Below are positions 34,833-43,615 of a stretch of DNA of 64,000 nucleotides, one piece after another (within the stretch, counting starts at the first letter, position 1; every line of letters begins with the position of its first letter). The position numbers and the translations under genes were made by a program. Source of the stretch: Streptomyces marincola (GTDB lineage: Bacteria; Actinomycetota; Actinomycetes; Streptomycetales; Streptomycetaceae); the NCBI RefSeq assembly GCF_020410765.1, contig NZ_CP084541.1, forward strand, positions 2,041,001 through 2,105,000, given 5' to 3'. The notes under the pieces are model-generated. The model was not told the DNA's origin, did not search any database, and saw nothing but the letters and a program-made list of their open reading frames with translations.

Positions 34833-35524
34833 CAGTAGCCGCCCCTCCTGGTGCCGGCTGGAGCGAGGTTGGGCCAGGGATGCCCTGCGCTGCCGGAGGC
34901 AACGGACCGTAGGAGGTCAAGAAGAGTGCGCCCCGGGTAGCCCCGGAAACTCGCGTAGGTGCCGCGGTAGTAGCAGCTCCAGTAGCTCACGACCCGACGT
35001 TGAATGCGTGCGAAGTAGGCCGGGTTGTCCACGATGAACTGCCCGTAAGCGCGGAGGCCGCAGGTGCCGGACGCTGTGAGATGACGGAGCTCATCGCAGA
35101 TGACGACCAGGATCTCCAAGACGTACTCGCCGACCAGCTGCACGACAAAGGGGACGACCCATGGGTCCGTGGAACCAACGATCTTCTCCAAGTGGCGCTG
35201 CCTGACCACCCCATCGGAGTGCCTTGAGTACAGGCAGTGCAGAAGCTGACGTTGACGCGCCGAAAGCGGCGCCACCGCGTCAGTTGGCGGCTCGTCGTTG
35301 TAGAGACGCCTGGGGATGAGGACTTGTTGGCCCTCTACAACAACCGAGAACGGTGCTGCCGGCCGGAGGTGAGAAGCAGGCATGACCGACAAGGCAGCCT
35401 CGGCATCGCCTGCGAGCTCGGCCGGGAATGCCATGATCAACGGGTCACTTCTATCGCAAGGCGGCTGCACGAGCTGAGCATAGGCGGAGGCCTCTGCCTG
35501 GGCAGTCGACATCAATGGCCTCAC
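34829..35524 (-). CDS. Hypothetical protein
   Basis: 231 residues. The middle is well structured (ARQRQLLHCLYSRHSDGVVR, VVPFVVQLVGEYVLEILVVI, YFARIQRRVVSYWSCYYRGT) and looks like a genuine soluble, mostly helical protein. No motif allows a functional call. Its composition is slightly less GC-rich than the surrounding genes, consistent with cargo DNA. The 225 bases between it and the next minus-strand gene show nothing recognisable. Confidence 0.6.
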   Translation of the reverse strand: MRPLMSTAQAEASAYAQLVQPPCDRSDPLIMAFPAELAGDAEAALSVMPASHLRPAAPFSVVVEGQQVLIPRRLYNDEPPTDAVAPLSARQRQLLHCLYSRHSDGVVRQRHLEKIVGSTDPWVVPFVVQLVGEYVLEILVVICDELRHLTASGTCGLRAYGQFIVDNPAYFARIQRRVVSYWSCYYRGTYASFRGYPGRTLLDLLRSVASGSAGHPWPNLAPAGTRRGGYC

Positions 35525-35749
35525 AGCCCCTCAACCCGGCGAAAGTAGCTAATCAGCGCACAAAAGCGACCAAACGCAACGATCCGATGTTCGGCCCGTC
35601 GTTGACCTCGGCATACCCGCCCCACGCAGCGCCGCGCCCCAGCAGCAGTCCACGCCGTGAGACCCGCCATACGCACGCTCCGTCGAACGAACTGCCCTGC
35701 CGCTGCGGTCATGTCTGCGGCGGTGGGCGGGCAACCCAGTCAGGTGCCA

Positions 35750-36172
35750 TCACCGGCCCGGCCACGGCTCGTGCAGACGTCGCCGCCACCAGTGCGCTGC
35801 CTGCCATTCGTTGTCCCGCAGGGCGTCGGGATCGGGGAGACTGCGCCGCCTGAGGTCGGCATCGAGCCGGCTGACGAGCTTCTGCAAGGCTGCCCTGCTC
35901 AGCGGCGGCAACTGGTCAAGCGCGAGCTGCAAAATGTCGCGAGCGTCGACGACATCACAGCATGGGCAGTCCGGCCACGGCAGATACAACGGCCTTCCCG
36001 GCTGGCGCAGGAAACCCTCGTATCGTTCGATCGCACTCAGCACGGAGGGCGGCCACAACTGGCGGGATTCGAGCCGAGCGGTGGAGACATCAACGGCGGC
36101 ACCGAACTTTGAGACACGCTTCCTGCTCGCACGACGAGCGGCGCGCACAGCGCCGGGCGGCCTACGCGGCAT
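35750..36172 (-). CDS. Hypothetical protein
   Basis: 140 residues from ATG 36172, preceded by AGAAGGGG. The helical body includes SVLSAIERYEGFLRQPGRPL and LQLALDQLPPLSRAALQKLV, with a CPCCDVVDARD segment that could bind a metal. Basic N-terminus. Downstream of the 566-residue gene on the same strand, so perhaps the last gene of the relaxase operon. Function unknown. Confidence 0.55.
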   Translation of the reverse strand: MPRRPPGAVRAARRASRKRVSKFGAAVDVSTARLESRQLWPPSVLSAIERYEGFLRQPGRPLYLPWPDCPCCDVVDARDILQLALDQLPPLSRAALQKLVSRLDADLRRRSLPDPDALRDNEWQAAHWWRRRLHEPWPGR

Positions 36173-36226
36173 CGCCCCTTCTGGCCAACATCACGGCCGC
36201 ATCTTCCCACAGCCCTCCCGCAAGGT

Positions 36227-37927
36227 TCAGATCGCCGGAGGGGGTCCGGGGCGCGGTCCGGGGCGTTGTGGCCGGGCCGGCATCGGTGGCCGGCCGGGGG
36301 GTTGGTAGGCGGCCTGGAGGCGTGCGTCGATGTCGTGGCGGGTGTGTGGCAGGCGGTACTGGGGCTCCCGGGAACGGGCGGGCTTGGCCACGGCGGGGGC
36401 GTTGATGCCGGGGACCTTGGGCGGGCTCGCGTCGGGTGGTCCGGGCCGGACCAGGCGGCGGGCGGCAGCGTCGAGCCGGGCGCGAGGCACGTCGCCGCCG
36501 ACGGTTCGGGCGCTTTCGGCGAGGAGGGCAGCCGCCTTCTCCTGGGCCGGGACGATCGCGTGGTAGGCGTCGTTGAGGGCGTCGAGTTGGCGGGCGGAGA
36601 CGGAGTACCAGCGCAGACGGCGTTCCGGCTGCGGTGCGCGGTACTCGGCGGAGTCGGTGACGAGGTTGTGCTGGGTGCGCCGGAGCAGGTGGGGCCCGGC
36701 CTCGGCCAGCTGCCTCGCGACACTGGGCAGTTGGTGAAGGGCACGCAGGAGCGGGCCGAGTCCGCCGGAGTCGGCGACGACGGCAGCCGCCGGCCGTGGT
36801 GGGCGGGGCGCGGCGGGACGCCATTGCTCGCCGTGCAGCAGATGGCCGATGTGCAGGCTGATGGCGTGGGCGATGGCGGTGGCCGGGTGGGGCTGTGTCC
36901 TGGGCATCGGGCTCACCCGGCCGGCGCGCACGTCCGCGTAGCCCCACCGGGGCAGGGTCGGGTGGTCGCGGGGGTCGGTGATGTCGACGACGCAGGTGAA
37001 CGACGCGCCGAGTCGCTGCCAGTGCCGCGCCGCCTCACGCAAACCGTCGGCGGTGCGGCGCATGTGCTCGCCGTCAGGGCCGATCTGGTTCGCGGCAACG
37101 TGCAGCAGCGTTCGTCCGGCGAGCAGATGCGACAGGACGAGACTGCGCCCGATGTCCCGCAGATCCGTACCGCTCATCGGCCGACCCGTGCCGCGAGCGG
37201 CCTGGAAGGTGCCCCGCACCAGCCGGTCGCAGTCCTCCGCGATCCGGTCGACCGCGCCGGGGAGGTCCGGCGCGGTCCCGCTTCGCGACGTGAGGGGCGG
37301 GTTCAGGGGGAGTTCCCCGAACTCGGGCAGCATGCCGCTGCTGGCTCGTCGGCCGAGGACGACGGCTCGGTCCAGCTCCTGCTGGGCGGCGGACAGGGCC
37401 GCGGCGACGCCGGGATTCTCGGTCCGTTCGGCCAGCCGCCCGGCGACGCGTCCGGTTTCCCACGCCAAGTCGACGACGCGGGAGACGACATAGAGCTGCG
37501 CCGGTTCGGTGGCGAGCAGGAAGAGGTAGGGGGTGAGCGGGTCGCCGTCGGGGCCCCGGTGGCTGTCGAGCACCTCGCGGGATACCGAGAGGTGTGCTCC
37601 GGCCGCGTGCAGGTGGCGTCCCGGTTCGCCGGCCGGACCGCTGATCTCGACCGACTGCCGCTGGGCTTCGGCCAGGTGACGCGCCGCGGCCGAGAAGTGC
37701 CCGCGGGTGTCGGCCAGCGCCCGGCCCATCACCGTGACCGGCCCCAGGCTCCCCGCCGCCGTTCCGGCGATCCTGTCGGGGTGGGCCCGGAGCGCGTCGA
37801 AGTACTCCCGGAGCTCGAACAACAGCGTGCGGACCTGTCCCGGCTGAGGGATGTCGGGCAACGAGTGTGCGGCCGTTCGCAATGCGTGCGCCGAGGCGTC
37901 GAACGCCGAACCCAGCGTGACCGTCAC
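36227..37927 (-). CDS. Large hypothetical protein of the relaxase operon
   Basis: 566 residues from GTG 37927, two bases after the previous stop. Almost entirely helical with many Ala/Arg/His, a Cys-poor core and a Pro-rich basic tail. No membrane helices or enzyme motifs. The same-strand position directly after the relaxase and a 138-residue gene suggests a mobilisation accessory role, but this is inference from context only. Confidence 0.65.
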   Translation of the reverse strand: MTVTLGSAFDASAHALRTAAHSLPDIPQPGQVRTLLFELREYFDALRAHPDRIAGTAAGSLGPVTVMGRALADTRGHFSAAARHLAEAQRQSVEISGPAGEPGRHLHAAGAHLSVSREVLDSHRGPDGDPLTPYLFLLATEPAQLYVVSRVVDLAWETGRVAGRLAERTENPGVAAALSAAQQELDRAVVLGRRASSGMLPEFGELPLNPPLTSRSGTAPDLPGAVDRIAEDCDRLVRGTFQAARGTGRPMSGTDLRDIGRSLVLSHLLAGRTLLHVAANQIGPDGEHMRRTADGLREAARHWQRLGASFTCVVDITDPRDHPTLPRWGYADVRAGRVSPMPRTQPHPATAIAHAISLHIGHLLHGEQWRPAAPRPPRPAAAVVADSGGLGPLLRALHQLPSVARQLAEAGPHLLRRTQHNLVTDSAEYRAPQPERRLRWYSVSARQLDALNDAYHAIVPAQEKAAALLAESARTVGGDVPRARLDAAARRLVRPGPPDASPPKVPGINAPAVAKPARSREPQYRLPHTRHDIDARLQAAYQPPGRPPMPARPQRPGPRPGPPPAI

Positions 37928-37929
37928 GG

Positions 37930-38346
37930 CTACGCGGTCCGCAACGCGCTCAGGCAGGCGGCACCGTCTTCGGCCAGCGACGCGGCCCTCGCCAGGGAGT
38001 CGCGGGCCTCATCCGGGACTTCCGGAGTCCGGGCCAGGGCGGACAGGCTCCTGTGCACGGTGCGGAGCAACACCGCGCAGGCATCCGCGCTCGCCGTAGG
38101 CGGCCCGGGGAGAGGGACGGGCGCGCCGTCGGCAGGAAGCGGCAGCAATGTCTGCCCCCGCACGCAGACTTGCGCGGCGACGGCGGCCTGGAGTTCGTCG
38201 AAGCCCTCTTCGAAGGCCGCGGCGTCGGCGATCCGCTCTCCCATATTGAACGCCTCCCAGGACGCGGTCATGACCTCGACCGCGTCCGCGCTTTCCAACG
38301 CGGCGGACACATCCTCCAGCGACATCAGGGTGGTCACGTCCTGCAC
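37930..38346 (-). CDS. Hypothetical protein of the relaxase operon
   Basis: 138 residues, acidic at the start (MSLEDVSAALESADAVEVMT), then a helical segment, a Pro-rich loop and a second helical part. It lies 103 bases after the relaxase and two bases before the 566-residue gene. Unknown function. Confidence 0.6.
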   Translation of the reverse strand: MQDVTTLMSLEDVSAALESADAVEVMTASWEAFNMGERIADAAAFEEGFDELQAAVAAQVCVRGQTLLPLPADGAPVPLPGPPTASADACAVLLRTVHRSLSALARTPEVPDEARDSLARAASLAEDGAACLSALRTA

Positions 38347-38449
38347 CTCTCACCGAAACCCGCGACAATCCGCTCTCCTCTGTTCACTCTACGTGAGTTC
38401 CCGGAGTGCTCCGGACATGAGTCGCACGTCGGCGGCGCGCGTTCTCCGG

Positions 38450-41400
38450 TCAGATGCTGGGCGTGTCCGGGCGCCGCGCGCCGGGGTGGCGGGCTGGGCG
38501 AGCCGGAGGTTCTCCGTTCCGCGGCAGGCCGTAGGCGTCGTCGAGGCGGGCGTCGACCGCGGACCGTGCGCGGCGTTCCGCGGTGCCCGCGGCCGGTGCC
38601 GGCCGTTCGGCCCGCTGGCGAGCCGCGTCGCGTTCCGCTGCCGCCTCCTCGGCCCGAAGCCGCGCCCGCGCGGCCCGCCGCGCGAGATCGGCGTGTGCGC
38701 CGGCCGCACCTGGCCTGCTCGAAGCGGCGGCGACGGCGGCGCGGTTGGCCGCGTCCTGGGCTGCCCGAGCCGCCTGTTCCGCGGCGCGCTCGGCAGTGAA
38801 CAGGCGGTCGGCCGCGGCCCGCGCCGCGGTCACGCGGTCGGTCTTCGCGGGTTCCTGGGCCGTGGAGGCGAGGCGCCACCGGGCGACGGCCCGGCGTGCG
38901 ACGGCGTGGTCTCTTGCCTGGACCGGTTCGTCGGGGATGCCGCCGAGCCGGTTGTCCTCCGCCCCGAACTGCCACAGGGCCCGGTAGGTGGCGGTCGCGT
39001 GTACCGCCTCGTCCCAGACCCCGCGCCTGGGGTCACCGGCCGCGGGGCGCGGGCCGAACGAGTCGAGCCAGGTGGGTGCCTCGGCCGCCAGCCGCGCGGC
39101 GCGCAGCGGCGGTGGCTCGTCGGTCGCCTGGGCCGCTCGCCACAGGGCGCGGTGGTTGCTGTGTTCCGGCAGCGGCGCCGGGCCCGTGGGGTCGGCGCCG
39201 CGGTAGTCGGCGATGTCGCGGTAGGCCGCCGCGGCGGCGACGCGGTCGCGCCAGGCGACAGCATCGGCGAGGTCGGCCGGCTCGGGACCGTAGGCAGCCG
39301 CCCAGCCGTGACCGGTTTGTGCGTCGTCGCGGGCCTGCTCGGCGAGGGCGGTGGCGCGTTCGGTGAGCTGGTGTGCGAGGGCGTGGGCGTAGGTGTGCCG
39401 GTCGTCGCCGGTGGCGTCGGCGGGGAGGCGCAGACCGAGGGCTGACAGGAGGTCGCCGGTGTCGGTGGCCGGGACGGTCTCGTAGGTGGTCGCGGTGGCC
39501 GGGCGCCGGGCGTCGGACAGGCGGAACGCGGTCGGCGTCCCGCCTTCTTCCGGGGTGAGGGCGCGGCGGTTGCGCGCGTGGAGGATGGCCGCCGCGTCCG
39601 AAACGGCGTCGCCGTCGCGCGTCCGGAAGCTCCCCTGGACGTAGGTGCGCCGCAGCAGGCGGTCGGTGTCGATTCCGGCGTCGGCGAGACGTTGGATCTG
39701 GTCGCGCAGGGCGGGCCAGGCCGGCGCCGTCGACAGCTGGTGCGCGGCCGGCGGGCCGAGCAGGTCGGCCAGGGCCCGCACCGTGTCGGCTTCGGCGATG
39801 TCGCGCAGGACCTGTCGCAGCCGCGGCTCGTGGGTGCGCAGCGACTCGGCTTCCTCGAACGCGGCCCGCTGGCGTGCGGTGGCCGAGCGCCCGGTGCCGT
39901 CGCGGGAGACGACGGACGCCCACAGCTGCCGCCCGGTCATGTCGGTGGCGGGTGCGCCGGTCTCGGGATCGGCGGGGCCGCGGCACACGAGGTAGGCGTG
40001 GTTCTCCAACGAGCCGCGGGTGAGGGCGGGGTAGGCGCCGTTGCGGTCCATGCCCGGCACGATGAGCGCGTGCCCGGTGTGCACGGTGACGCCTTGGGCG
40101 CGCGTGTGGGTGAGGGCGTAGCCGAGTTCGGTGCTGGCCGCGCAGTAGGCACGCGGCAGGGTGAGCCTCCCGCCGGTGCGGCCGTGCCGGACTTCGAGCT
40201 GCCCGTCCCCGGTGACGGCGGTGACGGTCCAGATGTCGCCGTTGCGCACGTACTGGCGCGGCCGGTTGCGGCAGGTGAGGCGGCGGTCGTTGGCGCGGGT
40301 GACGAGTTGGTCGCCGACCCCGGCCCGGTTGCCGTCGGACAGTTCGACGGTGACTTGGTCGTCGACGGCTCGCTCGGCGACAAGGGCTGTCCTGGCCGTG
40401 TGGGAGAGGCGGGCGGCGAGCGCGTTGGTGGGGGCGATCAGGATGCTCGTGAGCCCCTCGGCCGTGTCCCACCGCCACGCCGCGAACGCCTCGCGCAGCA
40501 GGGCCTCCTCCGGGCCTTCGTGCAGGCGGCCCCGATCGCCGTAGGCGCGCCAGGAGGCGTCCCCGTCGCCGCGGGAGAGGGCCTCGGCGGCGTCGATCTC
40601 CCAGCGGCGGGGCCTGCCGTCCGCATCGCGGAACCGGCGCACCTCGGTCAGCCGCAGGCAGCCGGCCTCGCCGGAGATGAGATCGAGGGCGCCACCAACG
40701 CCGGACGCGCCGAGCTGGCGCGGGTCGCCGATGAGCAGCATGCGTCCACCGGCCGCCTCGACCTGCCGCATGACGGCGTGCAGGGTGCCTGTGTCGGCCT
40801 GCCCGGCCTCATCGACGATGACGAGCACGCCGGACGGCAGCGTCCATTCCGGGCTGCCGGGCGCGTAACTTTCGGACATGAACCGCCAGCGCGCCAGGTT
40901 CTCCGCGCGGATACCGGCGCGCTCGGCAAGGGTGTCGGCCTGCACCTGCCCGCCGGCCAGCCCGAGCACCGGGATGCCGTGCGCGTCGGCGACCTCCCGC
41001 GCCAGGGCCATGATGGTCGTCTTGCCGGTGCCGGCCCGGCCGACGACGGCCCGCACGCGGCGGTCGCCGGTGAACACGCCGTCCACGATCCGGCGCTGTT
41101 CGGCGGACGGCACGAACCCGCGCCGTTCGTCGCCCGCCGCGAGTGCCATGTCGATCCGGTCACGGGAGAGCCGAACGACCGGACACGGGCGCCGCGCGGC
41201 CTCGACGAGGTCGGCTTCCATCGCCTTGAGCGTGTGGCTGGTGTAGCGGGCCGCGCCGTGCTGCACGAACACCGGACTGCCGTCCTCGCGCAGGTACGCG
41301 CCGGGTACGGGGACGGGCTCGGGCGGGGAGATCAGCTCGCAGCGGTCCGGGTGCAGAACGTGCTCCACGACGCGGTCGACCAGCCCGTTCCAGCCCGGCT

Positions 41401-42661
41401 GGAGGTGCCGGCCAACGGCCACCAACTGCCTGTAGGTCTCCGCCTCCGCGTTCGCGCGGGTCCAAGACTCGCGTTCGCCCTCCAGCGTGGCGAGGACACG
41501 GTCGACGACCTCCGCGAGCGGTCCCTGCCGTCCGCGTTCGCGGGCAGCGGCACGCGAGGTGCGCCGGGCGCGTTCCAGCCAACGCTCCGGCCGCCGGATG
41601 CCCAGCTTCTTCGCCTTGGCCCGCCACTGCCGACGCTCACCATCGACGGAGCGGGCGTACTTGTCGGGGCGCGCGGTCAGGGCCGCCCGCTGGGCCAGTT
41701 CGTACTCCTCGGCGCGCGACGGCTCACGCCCCCGCACTTCCCGGAACTCGTCGAGCAGCGCGGTCAGGTGCCGTTCGGTCTGGGCGCGGCGGGCGGAGAA
41801 GGCGCGGATCACGGTGTCGGGGACGCCGAGGAACTCGCGCACCGGGCGTTTGTCCGGCCGGATGCTGTCCGCGCGGGGTGCGGCGAGTACGCCGAAGGCC
41901 GCGTGCATGCCGCGTTCGATCTCGGCCGTGTACTGCGCGGAGAGGGAGACCACCAGCCGGTGCAGGTGCCGGGCGTCCAGGGCCAGCCACCTGCCGTCGG
42001 CGGTCCGCACCTTCGCGGAGATCGCTACGTGCCGGTGCCAGTCCGGGTCCCCGGCCCGGCTGGAACGGTGCTCGAAACCCGCCGCGATCAGCCCCTGCCC
42101 GCGCTGCTGCACCACCCCGCCAGGACCGGTGCGCGTCCAGCACGCCTCCCGCTCCAGCCGGCCGAACACCTCCCGGAACGCCGCGCGCTCCACCTCCTCA
42201 AGCCGCGCACGCGTCGCGTCGTCGGCCGTGCCCCACAGCACGGCGAAGCTCTTGACCGGCGAGCACACCATCTCCCACCCCGAACGGGCCGTGCGGTTGC
42301 CCACCTTCTCGGCCCGCTCCCGCAGCTGCGCGCGGCGCGCGGCCGAGGCGTCCGGCTCGGCGGCCAGCAGCGCGGCCCAGTGCTCCTCGGCCGTCGGGTA
42401 CCGCGGCCACACCCGCCCCAGCGCACGCCCCGACACCGGGTCGACGCCGTCCTTGAACAGCGCGTCCGCATCCGCCTGCGCCACCTGCCCGCGCAGCCCC
42501 AGCCCCGCCGCCTGACGCCCGAGCCACCGCCCCGGCGTGTCACCACCCGACGCCCAGTAGGCGGCCGCCTCGCGCCGACCCAGCGTCACATCCCCGGCGA
42601 CGACCGTGCGCAGCAGGTAGTCGATACCGGAACCGGCGCTGATGGGATGCAACGTGATCAC
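38450..42661 (-). CDS. traA: MobF-type relaxase-helicase (TrwC/TraI-like)
   Basis: 1403 residues. The N-terminal relaxase domain has the three-His metal site (His198, His209, His211 in FEHRSSRAGDPDWHRH) and a candidate nicking Tyr15 (SGIDYLL). The helicase part has Walker A VVGRAGTGKTT (~539-549), Walker B VLVIVDEAGQ and further SF1 motifs, then a UvrD-like 2B region and a long Ala/Arg coiled-coil tail. It should nick the element at oriT, stay bound to the 5' end and unwind the strand for transfer. The 312 bases upstream are a candidate oriT. This confirms single-strand conjugation, not TraB-type transfer. Confidence 0.9.
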   Translation of the reverse strand: MITLHPISAGSGIDYLLRTVVAGDVTLGRREAAAYWASGGDTPGRWLGRQAAGLGLRGQVAQADADALFKDGVDPVSGRALGRVWPRYPTAEEHWAALLAAEPDASAARRAQLRERAEKVGNRTARSGWEMVCSPVKSFAVLWGTADDATRARLEEVERAAFREVFGRLEREACWTRTGPGGVVQQRGQGLIAAGFEHRSSRAGDPDWHRHVAISAKVRTADGRWLALDARHLHRLVVSLSAQYTAEIERGMHAAFGVLAAPRADSIRPDKRPVREFLGVPDTVIRAFSARRAQTERHLTALLDEFREVRGREPSRAEEYELAQRAALTARPDKYARSVDGERRQWRAKAKKLGIRRPERWLERARRTSRAAARERGRQGPLAEVVDRVLATLEGERESWTRANAEAETYRQLVAVGRHLQPGWNGLVDRVVEHVLHPDRCELISPPEPVPVPGAYLREDGSPVFVQHGAARYTSHTLKAMEADLVEAARRPCPVVRLSRDRIDMALAAGDERRGFVPSAEQRRIVDGVFTGDRRVRAVVGRAGTGKTTIMALAREVADAHGIPVLGLAGGQVQADTLAERAGIRAENLARWRFMSESYAPGSPEWTLPSGVLVIVDEAGQADTGTLHAVMRQVEAAGGRMLLIGDPRQLGASGVGGALDLISGEAGCLRLTEVRRFRDADGRPRRWEIDAAEALSRGDGDASWRAYGDRGRLHEGPEEALLREAFAAWRWDTAEGLTSILIAPTNALAARLSHTARTALVAERAVDDQVTVELSDGNRAGVGDQLVTRANDRRLTCRNRPRQYVRNGDIWTVTAVTGDGQLEVRHGRTGGRLTLPRAYCAASTELGYALTHTRAQGVTVHTGHALIVPGMDRNGAYPALTRGSLENHAYLVCRGPADPETGAPATDMTGRQLWASVVSRDGTGRSATARQRAAFEEAESLRTHEPRLRQVLRDIAEADTVRALADLLGPPAAHQLSTAPAWPALRDQIQRLADAGIDTDRLLRRTYVQGSFRTRDGDAVSDAAAILHARNRRALTPEEGGTPTAFRLSDARRPATATTYETVPATDTGDLLSALGLRLPADATGDDRHTYAHALAHQLTERATALAEQARDDAQTGHGWAAAYGPEPADLADAVAWRDRVAAAAAYRDIADYRGADPTGPAPLPEHSNHRALWRAAQATDEPPPLRAARLAAEAPTWLDSFGPRPAAGDPRRGVWDEAVHATATYRALWQFGAEDNRLGGIPDEPVQARDHAVARRAVARWRLASTAQEPAKTDRVTAARAAADRLFTAERAAEQAARAAQDAANRAAVAAASSRPGAAGAHADLARRAARARLRAEEAAAERDAARQRAERPAPAAGTAERRARSAVDARLDDAYGLPRNGEPPARPARHPGARRPDTPSI

Positions 42662-42973
42662 CGAAGACCACCGGCACCCGCGTGACTGATCACGGCGCGA
42701 TCATATGTGGCGTTCGACGGAGGACGCGGAAGTGCAAACGGTGTGCCTGAAAAGATCGCCTGGAAAGATCGCCTGGAAACGATGACCTTTCGATGGCTGA
42801 TCACTTGTCGTTTGTCGATTACATGGGTGCTGATGTGAACTGGCTGCTCACTTCTCTTGTTTTCGCTGTTTCTGTCTCTGACCGCTGGATCAACGTCACC
42901 GAACAGGTGACGTGCCGGGCCGCGCCAGGCGCGTTGTCTCCGCCCGTCGGACCCGGCGGCGCACGATGTCCGC
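42662..42973. other. Candidate oriT and divergent promoter region
   Basis: The gap upstream of the relaxase contains an inverted repeat TGATC-N7-GATCA (42,687-42,703), a perfect tandem 13-base repeat (42,751-42,763 and 42,764-42,776) and a perfect 8-bp inverted repeat with a 5-base loop (42,893-42,913). Origins of transfer of MobF systems usually lie next to the relaxase gene and contain such repeats. The nick site cannot be identified by eye. Confidence 0.45.
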
Positions 42974-43318
42974 ATGGCATCGCGAAACGACACGGCCGTG
43001 CAGGAGCGCAGAAGCCGTCTGCGGGAACGCCAGGAGAACGAACGCAAGGAATTCAGACGACGCCAGCAGGCACAGCTCGCGGCGCTCAACGACATCGACA
43101 CCGCCTTGGAGCGACTGCGCCAGGCGGAGGCGGCTGTCGCGTGCGCGGTCGCGCACGGCGTCACAGTGTTCGGTTCGGTCGATGCGCTGGCCGAGATGAC
43201 GCCGTTCGACGCGAAGGATGTGCGGGCCCATCAACGGCGGCATCGGCGGACTGCGCAAGTCGAGCAGGCGGCACCGGCACCGAACGGAATCGGCGCCGGA
43301 ACCGCCGCTCGGTCGTGA
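42974..43318 (+). CDS. Small coiled-coil protein beside the relaxase
   Basis: 114 residues. Residues ~8-60 are a charged heptad-like helix (RLRERQENERKEFRRRQQAQ), followed by a short helix-turn-helix-like segment (FGSVDALAEMTPFDAKDVRA) and a basic end. It diverges from the relaxase and is the usual place for a mobilisation accessory or DNA-binding protein. ATG 42974 has only a weak ribosome binding site. Confidence 0.6.
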   Translation: MASRNDTAVQERRSRLRERQENERKEFRRRQQAQLAALNDIDTALERLRQAEAAVACAVAHGVTVFGSVDALAEMTPFDAKDVRAHQRRHRRTAQVEQAAPAPNGIGAGTAARS

Positions 43319-43544
43319 GCGGCCCTTTCCGGTGCAGTAAGGGCACGCCGCGATCAGCCGACTGTCACTCGCGGCTGCGGCACGAAACGGAGATGATTCG
43401 TCCTTCCCTGAGCCTCGCGAGTCGTTCGCGTTTCGCGTGGACCAGCCCGTGGCAACGCGCCACGTTCTTTTTCGCCGCGTGGGCGTTGGGTGGATAGACT
43501 GCGGCTTCCGCGCGCCTGTCCTTCCGACGGGGTGTGGTTCACAA

Positions 43545-43603
43545 GGAACGGCGGCCGGGCCAGCCTCCTCGGAGGTCCGTCATTGACGGACGGCCGCCGT
43601 TCC
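43545..43603. other. Nested inverted repeats downstream of parB
   Basis: An outer perfect 13-bp inverted repeat (43,545-43,557 with 43,591-43,603) encloses a 5-bp hairpin (43,564-43,575) and a 17-base palindrome of 8-bp arms (43,575-43,591). It lies between the stop of parB (43,616) and the convergent small gene. It could act as a terminator in both directions or as a protein-binding site such as a centromere. Confidence 0.65.
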
Positions 43604-43615
43604 ATTGCCGCCGTT

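Noticed and set aside
38450..42685. Long plus-strand frame (1035 codons) opposite the relaxase
   Set aside because: It is the shadow of the high-GC relaxase gene; the minus-strand product has clear relaxase and helicase motifs.
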